Part shown: positions 1-5,185 of the stretch, one piece after another
Layout: every line of letters starts with the position of its first letter
Numbering within the stretch: position 1 is the stretch's first letter
Source of the DNA: Burkholderiales bacterium
GTDB taxonomy: Bacteria; Pseudomonadota; Gammaproteobacteria; Burkholderiales; CAIKXV01
NCBI GenBank assembly: GCA_019751575.1
Contig: JAIENF010000353.1
Span: 1-6,710, forward strand
Direction of reading: 5' to 3'
Length of the DNA: 6,710 bases
Position numbers and translations under genes: made by a program
The notes under the pieces: model-generated
What the model was told of the DNA's origin: nothing
The model's database searches: none
The model's input: the letters and a program-made list of their open reading frames with translations, nothing else

Positions 1-46
1 CTTCGTGGTTTTCCTGCTTGGCATACATGCTCCTCATCGTCATGAT

Positions 47-952
47 ATGCCTCGCACACAAAATTCCGGACACCCTCAGTTCCTGCGTCGCCGTCCGCAG
101 CTTTCGGAGGTGAATTTCTGGGCTCCTTCGTCCGCCAACTTCCGCGCCCTCGCTCCCGGCGAGCTTTTTCTCTTCAAGCTGCACTCGCCGCGCAACTTCA
201 TCGTCGGTGGTGGCATCTACACGTACTCGAACACCCTGCCGTGGTCGCTCGCATGGGAAGCCTTCGGGGAGGCTAACGGGGCCACGTCCGCGGAAGAGAT
301 GCGACGGCGAATCGCGAAGTACCGGCGAGCGGACCCGGACGATCGTTCTTCGTTCACGATCGGATGCCGGATACTGTCCCAGCCGTTCTTCCTCGACGAA
401 CCGCAGTGGATACCGGTCCCCGCGAGTTGGTCCCCGAACATCGTGTCCTTCAAGACCTACAACACGGACATGGCGGAAGGGCGCGATCTGTGGAACGAGG
501 TCATGGCCAGGCGCCTCGGCGCGCTGCCCAGGGCGGATTATCAACCAACAGAGCGCTATGGAAACCCCGTGCTGGTAAGGCCACGTCTTGGGCAGGGTGC
601 GTTCAGGGTGATGGTCACCGACAGCTACGAGCGTCGGTGCGCGATGACCTCGGAGCGGACACTGCCCGCGCTCGAAGCAGCGCACATCCGCCCCTACAGC
701 GACGGCGGCGAGCACGCACCCAGCAACGGCCTCCTGCTGCGACGAGACCTGCACGCGCTGTTCGACGGCGGATACGTCACGGTCACTCCGGATCTAAAGG
801 TGGAAGTGAGTAAGCGGATCAAGGAAGAGTTCGAGAACGGCAAGCACTACTACGCGCTGCACGGACAATCGATCCTTGTGCCGAAGGAAGTGGTGCATCG
901 TCCCGAACGGACTGCGCTCGAATGGCATAACGAAAAGCGCTTCCGCCCGTGA
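47..952 (+). CDS. HNH endonuclease, putative restriction nuclease (HNH_2 type) with a possible PUA/EVE-like N-terminal domain
   Basis: Predicted Mg2+-dependent DNA endonuclease. With the start at 47 it is 301 residues. Counting from the upstream in-frame ATG at 5 (315 residues), the C-terminal HNH module is plain: C212, then AAHIRPY with H227, N241 in SNGLLLRRDLHALFD and H250, the three HNH residues of the beta-beta-alpha-metal fold. The N-terminal half, about residues 34-150 (EVNFWAPS, LAPGELFLFKLHSPRNFIVGGG, SLAWEAFGEANG), matches what I remember of a conserved family upstream of HNH domains. Its PGE-FLFK-IVGG pattern resembles PUA/EVE folds that read modified bases; that is inference. The start is uncertain: the frame stays open to the left edge, no Shine-Dalgarno is seen, and the first 10-15 residues after the ATG at 47 do not look like the family N-terminus. 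That ATG gives the usual length. The stop overlaps the next gene's GTG start by 4 bp, so the two are coupled. Confidence 0.85.
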   Translation: MPRTQNSGHPQFLRRRPQLSEVNFWAPSSANFRALAPGELFLFKLHSPRNFIVGGGIYTYSNTLPWSLAWEAFGEANGATSAEEMRRRIAKYRRADPDDRSSFTIGCRILSQPFFLDEPQWIPVPASWSPNIVSFKTYNTDMAEGRDLWNEVMARRLGALPRADYQPTERYGNPVLVRPRLGQGAFRVMVTDSYERRCAMTSERTLPALEAAHIRPYSDGGEHAPSNGLLLRRDLHALFDGGYVTVTPDLKVEVSKRIKEEFENGKHYYALHGQSILVPKEVVHRPERTALEWHNEKRFRP

Positions 953-3207
953 TCATCTATCAGGCAACCAAGGACCAGTTCATCCGTCACGCGACACGGG
1001 ATGACATCGAGGAAGTCGTCGGCCGGCATTTCCGCTCTGCCACCGGCCACGGCGTGAGCCCATCGGAAGTCCGCGCATGGAAGGAGTCGCTGCACGAGAT
1101 GTCAAAGGTACTGCAGGACGAGGAGATACCGGGCGACGTCGGCATCGGCATCGAGTACCAGGTGCCTCGTACCTCCAAGCGGATCGACTTCATCATCGCG
1201 GGCGAGAATGAGGATGCGCGGGCAAGGGTCATCATCGTCGAGCTGAAGCAATGGTCAACCACTCGCCGCAGTGACAAGGATGCGATCGTCTGGGCGCGCC
1301 GTGGTGGCCCGACAGGCGAAACGGAAGGGTTGCATCCGTCCTATCAGGCGTGGACCTACGCGGCGCTTCTCGAAGACTTCAACGCCGCCGTCCAGGACAA
1401 CGCGATTGCGCTGCGCCCCTGCGCCTACCTGCACAACCATCCGCGCGACGGCGAGATCGACCATCCACACTACAAGGAGCACCTGGAGCGGGCGCCGCTG
1501 TTCCTGATGAAGGAGCGCGCAAAGCTGCAGGCGTTCATTCGGCAGCACGTCCGGCACGGAGACCGGAAAGGTGCGCTCTACGCCATCGAGAATGGCCGCA
1601 TCCGGCCGTCGAAGATGCTGGCAGACAGCGTCGTCGGGCTACTGCAGGGGAATCCCGAGTTCGTCCTGATCGACGAGCAGAAACTTGTCCAGGAGTCCGT
1701 GCTGGCGGCTGATGCTCGATCGCCTTCGCGCAAGCAGGTCCTGATCGTTCAGGGTGGGCCGGGTACCGGCAAGTCGGTACTTGCGATCAACCTGCTGGGG
1801 GCGCTGATCGGTCGTGGCCGGAACGTACGCTATGTGTCGAAGAACGCAGCGCCACGAGCCGTCTATGCGGCCAAGCTGGCGGGTACGTTCAAGAAGACAC
1901 GCATAAGCAATCTCTTCGGCGGGTCCGGATCTTTCGTCGATGTCGCACAGGACACATACGACGTACTGGTCGTCGATGAGGCGCACCGACTCAACGAAAA
2001 GAGCGGTCTGTACCGGAACTTTGGCGAGAACCAGGTCGCTGAGCTCATCCGTGCTGCGCGGTGCACCGTATTCTTCGTCGACGACCATCAACGGGTGACG
2101 TTCCACGACATCGGTCATTCCGACGCACTCAGGAAGCATGCGCTCGCAGCGGGCGCAGAGGTCACCGAACTGGAGCTGTCGTCCCAGTTCCGATGCAACG
2201 GATCGGATGGGTACCTGGCGTGGATCGACCAGACGCTCGGGATCCGCACCACGGCGAACCAGAAACTGGAAGGCGTTGACTATGACTTCCGCGTGTTCGA
2301 GAACCCGGCCGACATGCACGCGCTGGTGGAACTTCGGAACGGGGGAAATCGGGCAAGGGTGGTCGCGGGCTATTGCTGGGAATGGCCAAGCAGGAAGGAT
2401 CCCTCCGCCTGGGACATAGAGATGCCCGGGTTCGGCTATCGCCGACGCTGGAACCTGAACAAGGACGGAAGCCTGTGGATCGTCACGCCGGGCTCCGTCG
2501 ATGAAGTGGGCTGCATACACACCTGCCAGGGTCTCGAACTCGACTACGTGGGCGTGATCATCGGTCCCGACCTCGTATACCGCGACGGCCGGGTGCAGGT
2601 TGACGTCACGCGGAGGGCTTCTTCGGACCAGTCGGTCAAGGGCTTGAAGAAGCTGGCGAGGACCGATCCCAAGCGCGCAAGCGCGTTTGCGGAGTTGATC
2701 GTCAGGAACACGTACAGGACGCTCATGACGCGAGGCATGAAGGGGTGTTACGTGTACTGCGCTGACGTAGCGCTCGCGGAGCATCTGCGGACGTCGGTCG
2801 GGCCAGTGATGGGCGTTGATGCTTCGCGCGCCGACGTGGATCGAATCGATCCGCTAGATGGAGTGCCTCTCAGGAGGCTGCCTGGAAAGAGCGCAGGCGG
2901 CGAGGCGCGCGCCGTTCCAGTGATCGACCTCAGGACTGTGCAGCAACGCTTCGCCGACCGGAGCGAACTTGAAGCTGCGGCTGCAGGATGGGTGGAACTG
3001 CCGTCGTGGGTGAGTCTACTGCCCGGGATGTTCGTGGCAAGGCGCCCAGGGATTCGGGTTCAGGAAGAACGAGGCGGCGGCGAATGGTGTCTGTTTCGGG
3101 CCTATTACCACGACACGGGTTTCACGCCCGCAGTCCACGCGAGAACGGGTCCGGAGGGATTTGTCGAAAGCATTGGCGAGATCCTGACCGTGCTGCCCGT
3201 TGTTTAG
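949..3207 (+). CDS. PD-(D/E)XK nuclease fused to a DUF2075/Schlafen-type SF1 helicase
   Basis: Large ATP-dependent nucleic-acid enzyme of 752 residues. The GTG start at 949 overlaps the HNH stop (GTGA) and gives MIIYQATKDQF, the N-terminus I expect for this family. Residues about 60-140 look like a PD-(D/E)XK nuclease core: D80 in RIDFII, E98 and K100 in VELKQW, and Q133 in HPSYQAW. The helicase domain, about 235-610, has Walker A GGPGTGKS (269-276, K275), Walker B VVDEAH (D343, E344), FFVDDHQR (375-382), SSQFRC (411-416), IHTCQGLE (523-530) and NTYRTLMTRG (587-596). This order is that of SF1/DUF2075 proteins, the fold also found in Schlafen helicase domains. The tail, 655-752, resembles an S24/LexA-like peptidase domain but lacks the catalytic serine and much of the core. 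Partner is probably the coupled HNH protein. Family membership is secure. A role in phage or foreign-DNA restriction is inferred from domains and neighbours. Confidence 0.92.
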   Translation: MIIYQATKDQFIRHATRDDIEEVVGRHFRSATGHGVSPSEVRAWKESLHEMSKVLQDEEIPGDVGIGIEYQVPRTSKRIDFIIAGENEDARARVIIVELKQWSTTRRSDKDAIVWARRGGPTGETEGLHPSYQAWTYAALLEDFNAAVQDNAIALRPCAYLHNHPRDGEIDHPHYKEHLERAPLFLMKERAKLQAFIRQHVRHGDRKGALYAIENGRIRPSKMLADSVVGLLQGNPEFVLIDEQKLVQESVLAADARSPSRKQVLIVQGGPGTGKSVLAINLLGALIGRGRNVRYVSKNAAPRAVYAAKLAGTFKKTRISNLFGGSGSFVDVAQDTYDVLVVDEAHRLNEKSGLYRNFGENQVAELIRAARCTVFFVDDHQRVTFHDIGHSDALRKHALAAGAEVTELELSSQFRCNGSDGYLAWIDQTLGIRTTANQKLEGVDYDFRVFENPADMHALVELRNGGNRARVVAGYCWEWPSRKDPSAWDIEMPGFGYRRRWNLNKDGSLWIVTPGSVDEVGCIHTCQGLELDYVGVIIGPDLVYRDGRVQVDVTRRASSDQSVKGLKKLARTDPKRASAFAELIVRNTYRTLMTRGMKGCYVYCADVALAEHLRTSVGPVMGVDASRADVDRIDPLDGVPLRRLPGKSAGGEARAVPVIDLRTVQQRFADRSELEAAAAGWVELPSWVSLLPGMFVARRPGIRVQEERGGGEWCLFRAYYHDTGFTPAVHARTGPEGFVESIGEILTVLPVV

Positions 3208-3219
3208 GGTTCGACGGCC

Positions 3220-3300
3220 GAGGATGGCGCGGCCGCGGCGGGCCAGGAACTCCACGCCCGTGACCTGGTGCGGGTAGAGCGCGTAACGCTCGAGGTTCAT
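3220..3300 (-). pseudogene. Truncated start of an SNF2-family helicase gene
   Basis: Reading leftward from the ATG at 3300, about 27 codons give MNLERYALYPHQ, then VTGVEFLARRGRAIL. SNF2-type helicases begin their ATPase domain with this pattern (L-x-P/Y-x-Q-x-x-G-V-x-F-L-x-x-R-x-R-A-I-L), followed directly by the A-D/E-x-G-L-G-K-T Walker A loop. Here the next residues are GRRTLNNG instead, so similarity stops at about 3220, 13 bp past the stop of the helicase gene running the other way. A strong ribosome binding site sits just upstream. The frame remains open to 3016 antisense to that gene, so a chimeric product of up to 94 residues is possible but would lack the Walker A motif. I read it as a decayed remnant left by a deletion or insertion. 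The identification rests on a short stretch. Confidence 0.55.
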
Positions 3301-3306
3301 GCTGAA

Positions 3307-3313
3307 CTCCTCT
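3307..3313 (-). promoter_or_regulatory. Ribosome binding site of the SNF2 remnant
   Basis: On the - strand the bases read AGAGGAG, six bases before the ATG at 3300-3298. It is among the strongest Shine-Dalgarno sequences in the window, and it supports the short reverse frame as the true beginning of a once-functional gene rather than a chance open frame. Confidence 0.6.
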
Positions 3314-3403
3314 TTAGCAGTGGTTGAGCCGGTTGGCAGGGGCCTGCAATTCGGATGAACTCGCCCCGGGTGGTGTGTACGACGGATGAAGCTTGGGGTA
3401 CCG

Positions 3404-3424
3404 CAGGCTCACCCGGTGAGCCTG
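3404..3424. repeat. Perfect 21-nt palindrome (10-bp arms, 1-nt centre)
   Basis: The left arm CAGGCTCACC is followed by a single C and then GGTGAGCCTG, its exact reverse complement. The dyad ends 21 bases before the preferred start (3446) of the unknown gene, a position suited to an operator or an mRNA hairpin. No run of T follows, so it is not a standard terminator. It would lie inside the coding region only if the upstream ATG at 3386 were used. Confidence 0.75.
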
Positions 3425-3445
3425 GCGTTCCGTAGGATCATCGCC

Positions 3446-4138
3446 ATGTCGAACTTCGCTGAAATCCATCTCAAGCCGGAAGTCCTGGCACGATACGGGT
3501 TGCCGGATATCGCGTATCCGATTGCCGTTGCCGACCTGCGGTCAGTGCTGGGCAATGGAGGAGAGCTGCCGCTGGCAGTGATGCTGCATTGCCTGCAGGT
3601 GCGCGCGCGCGACGGCGGCGCTGACTGGAAGCACTTCGAACCGGCAATGGGCCGGTTGGCTGAGTTGCTGGCACCCGACGACGGACGAGAGGTCGTTTCA
3701 GCTGCCAGTGACGATTGGTGGGTCGAGGTCGGGCCGGTGGACCTCGACGGCAAGCTGGTCACGGTGCAGCGCGGCGACGACCTGATTGCCGCTGTCGCCC
3801 CGAGGGATGATGGTCGGCTGCGCATCGCGGTGTTTCGTCCGCTCGATGCGAAGAGCGCGAGGTACTTGACCGGACTTGGGCAGGTGCCGCATCCCGAGCA
3901 CGGTGTGTCGATGCGCGAGAACAACTGGGATTACGCGCTCGACTGCTCCTCTGACAATGCCAGTTTCTACGCGGCGGAGCGCGGTGAGGCCTACCTGTCG
4001 AATTGGCAGAAGGGTCTCGGTATTGGCCGCGATGGCACGGAAGTGCCGGAGTGGCGCGAGCAGCTGAAGCTTGTCGCTCGCCCGGCTGGGCAGGTTGTCG
4101 TCGACCTGGGGGTGTTTTGTTCCATGTCGGAGGAGTAG
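3446..4138 (+). CDS. Hypothetical protein, unrecognised family
   Basis: A 230-residue protein I do not recognise. The start at 3446 (MSNFAEIHLKPEVLARYG) is chosen because TAGGA at 3433-3437 sits 8 bases upstream. An in-frame ATG at 3386 would add 20 residues spanning the palindrome at 3404-3424 and has no good ribosome binding site. The protein looks soluble and globular: no signal peptide, no hydrophobic membrane segment and no obvious catalytic motif. Visible landmarks are a helical N-terminal third (residues 1-75), a WWVEVGPVDLDGK segment near 91-103 suggesting beta structure, a hydrophobic strand RIAVFRPL near 126-133, and an acidic, aromatic C-terminal half (ENNWDYALDC near 158-167, ASFYAAERGEAYLSNW near 172-187). 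Base composition matches its neighbours and the frame is uninterrupted over 690 bases, so it is probably real. It stands alone, with gaps of about 240 bases on each side. Confidence 0.75.
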   Translation: MSNFAEIHLKPEVLARYGLPDIAYPIAVADLRSVLGNGGELPLAVMLHCLQVRARDGGADWKHFEPAMGRLAELLAPDDGREVVSAASDDWWVEVGPVDLDGKLVTVQRGDDLIAAVAPRDDGRLRIAVFRPLDAKSARYLTGLGQVPHPEHGVSMRENNWDYALDCSSDNASFYAAERGEAYLSNWQKGLGIGRDGTEVPEWREQLKLVARPAGQVVVDLGVFCSMSEE

Positions 4139-4286
4139 CCGTCGCCGGAAGCTCGACTTGGCGCGCGTATGACCGAGCATGGGCTCGCGGAACGCCGGCA
4201 GTTCGCCCGGCGTGAACGACGCGGGCAGAGTCGAACGGTAGGTCCAGCGCCTCAATCAAAGAGTGAATCTTCAGGGAATCGCAATT

Positions 4287-4303
4287 TCAGGGACGTTTCC
4301 TGA
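4287..4303. promoter_or_regulatory. Imperfect palindrome upstream of the toxin-antitoxin pair, possible operator
   Basis: TCAGGGA, three bases, then TTCCTGA: 7-bp arms with one mismatch, ending about 75 bases before the toxin start. The octamer TTCAGGGA occurs twice nearby (4270-4277 and 4286-4293). HigA-type antitoxins usually bind such dyads in front of their own operon, so this is a candidate site; binding is inference. The rest of the 240-base gap 4139-4378 shows nothing I can name. Confidence 0.3.
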
Positions 4304-4348
4304 CGGCGCGATGCGATCGACGACCGGCTACGTTCTTCTCTCTTCCGG

Positions 4349-4376
4349 TTGTCAGTTATTCCCGAAGAGGTATAGA
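4349..4376 (+). promoter_or_regulatory. Promoter-like hexamers overlapping the toxin leader
   Basis: TTGTCA (4349-4354) and TATAGA (4371-4376) are separated by 16 bases, a fair sigma70 arrangement. Transcription from it would begin around 4383, inside the first codons of the toxin. It therefore conflicts with the well-placed ribosome binding site at 4364-4370. It may be chance, or it may serve an internal transcript favouring the antitoxin. Confidence 0.25.
4364..4370 (+). promoter_or_regulatory. Ribosome binding site deciding the toxin GTG start
   Basis: GAAGAGG lies 8 bases before the GTG at 4379. It supports this GTG over the downstream ATG at 4439, which would remove the conserved first beta-strand and helix (PLFWIASSKRDL) of the toxin. 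Confidence 0.55.
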
Positions 4377-4378
4377 CT

Positions 4379-4762
4379 GTGTTCGAGGATCATGAATCCA
4401 GACCGCTCTTCTGGATCGCCAGCAGCAAACGGGACCTGATGGCATTGCCGCTCCGTGTGCGGAGGTTCTTCGGCCACGCATTGGACTTCGCGCAACGTGG
4501 TGGCAAGCATGACTCGGCGAAGCCGCTGAAGGGCTTCGGCAGTGCAGCGGTCGTGGAGATCATCGACGACGATGTCGGGGGAACGTATCGAGCGGTCTAC
4601 ACCGTGCGGTTCGTTGAAGCCGTCTTCGTCCTGCACTGCTTCCAGAAGAAGAGCTCGAGCGGAATAGCCACGCCGAACCAGGATCTGAACGTCATACGAG
4701 CTCGGCTGAAGATCGCCGAGAAGCTGGCAGAGGAGTTGCGACATGGCAAGGCGCGTCATTGA
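4379..4762 (+). CDS. HigB/RelE-type toxin, phage-derived Gp49-like family (PF05973)
   Basis: Toxin of a type II toxin-antitoxin pair. The Gp49-like/HigB family belongs to the RelE superfamily, whose members act as ribosome-dependent mRNA interferases. The 127-residue protein shows the family's features in order: PLFWIASSKRDL (9-20), a helix with LRVRRFFGHALDFAQRG (25-41), KPLKGFG (48-54), YRAVYTVRF (70-78), VLHCFQKKSSSGIATP (84-99) and a C-terminal helix DLNVIRARLKIAEKL (102-116). H86, K90 and K91 are candidates for the basic active surface. The start is GTG, backed by a good ribosome binding site. Its last 20 bases overlap the antitoxin gene, the toxin-first order typical of higBA. No frameshift or missing core element is seen, so it is probably functional. 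RNA cleavage itself is inferred from the family. Confidence 0.88.
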   Translation: MFEDHESRPLFWIASSKRDLMALPLRVRRFFGHALDFAQRGGKHDSAKPLKGFGSAAVVEIIDDDVGGTYRAVYTVRFVEAVFVLHCFQKKSSSGIATPNQDLNVIRARLKIAEKLAEELRHGKARH

Positions 4763-5078
4763 TGGCATCGAGGTCGAACCCGGTTCGGGCAACGTCTTTG
4801 CCGACCTGGGCCTGCCGGATGCGGAGAAGCTCAAGATCAAATCGGGGCTGGTGATCGAGATTACCCGGGCAGTGCGTCGCCTCGGGCTCACGCAGGAAGA
4901 AGCGGGCCGCCGCATGGGCATCCCGCAGCCGAAAGTGTCCGGCTTGATGCGTGGCGATTTCGCCAATCTGTCCGAGCGCAAGCTGATGGATTGCCTGAAC
5001 CGACTGGGCTATGACATCGAGATACGCGTACGGCCCACGGCTCACCCGGTCGGGCAGTTGAAGTTGGCGATCGCGTGA
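4743..5078 (+). CDS. XRE/HTH_37-type antitoxin (HigA-like)
   Basis: Antitoxin partner of the upstream toxin, 111 residues. Such proteins bind and neutralise the toxin and repress the shared operon. The N-terminal part NVFADLGLPDAEKLKIKSGL (17-36) is the usual lead-in of HTH_37 (PF13744) proteins. The helix-turn-helix spans about 46-72, with LTQEEAGRRMGI (49-60) as first helix and PQPKVSGLMRGDF (61-73) as recognition helix, followed by LSERKLMDCLNRLGYDIEI, also typical. AGAGGAG at 4729-4735, 7 bases before the ATG, is a strong ribosome binding site inside the toxin gene, suited to making antitoxin in excess. The ATG overlaps the toxin end by 20 bases. The C-terminal 16 residues (RPTAHPVGQLKLAIA) are variable in the family. 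DNA targets could be the dyad at 4287-4303 or the TGTCG cluster downstream. Confidence 0.9.
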   Translation: MARRVIDGIEVEPGSGNVFADLGLPDAEKLKIKSGLVIEITRAVRRLGLTQEEAGRRMGIPQPKVSGLMRGDFANLSERKLMDCLNRLGYDIEIRVRPTAHPVGQLKLAIA

Positions 5079-5087
5079 GGTCCACAT

Positions 5088-5164
5088 CATGTCGACAAAA
5101 CTGAAAAACATCGACATGTCTGATTGACGTGTCGTCCTCAGCGACATAAGCTGCGAACATGTCG
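5088..5164. promoter_or_regulatory. Cluster of five alternating TGTCG/CGACA motifs, probable operator of the Fic gene
   Basis: The motif occurs at 5090-5094 (TGTCG), 5112-5116 (CGACA), 5130-5134 (TGTCG), 5142-5146 (CGACA) and 5160-5164 (TGTCG), strictly alternating in orientation. The outer pairs form inverted repeats: CATGTCGA at 5088-5095 with TCGACATG at 5111-5118, and TGTCG at 5130-5134 with CGACA at 5142-5146. The first and last copies extend into a direct repeat, CATGTCG[A/C]CAAAA (5088-5100 and 5158-5170). A TTGACG at 5124-5129 could be a -35 element among them, with a poor -10 (CATAAG, 15 bases on). The gap fills almost the whole space between antitoxin and Fic genes and is AT-richer than its surroundings. 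The likely binder is either the Fic protein through its C-terminal winged helix or the adjacent antitoxin. Confidence 0.6.
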
Positions 5165-5185
5165 CCAAAATAGAAGTTTTGCATC

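Noticed and set aside
1639..2784. Long reverse-strand open frame of 381 codons opposite the helicase gene
   Set aside because: It is a GC-rich antisense shadow. The + strand frame carries all the helicase motifs, while the reverse translation has no recognisable domain and an implausible composition.
3016..3219. Full 94-codon reverse frame as a real gene
   Set aside because: Only the first 27 codons resemble a protein family. The rest is antisense to the end of the helicase gene, so only the remnant is reported.
3336..3347. Small hairpin GCAGG, two bases, CCTGC as a terminator
   Set aside because: The stem is only five pairs and no T-run follows on either side, so a terminator is not supported.
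3698..4259. Reverse-strand frames reading into the gap 4139-4260, for example SLIEALDLPF or PASFTPGELPAFREPMLGHTR, as a possible gene remnant
   Set aside because: Two different reverse frames look equally protein-like, I recognise neither, and there is no ribosome binding site or family motif. A database search of 4139-4260 in all frames would settle it.
4352..4981. Reverse-strand open frame of 209 codons opposite the toxin-antitoxin pair
   Set aside because: It is a shadow of two overlapping + strand genes with clear family motifs.
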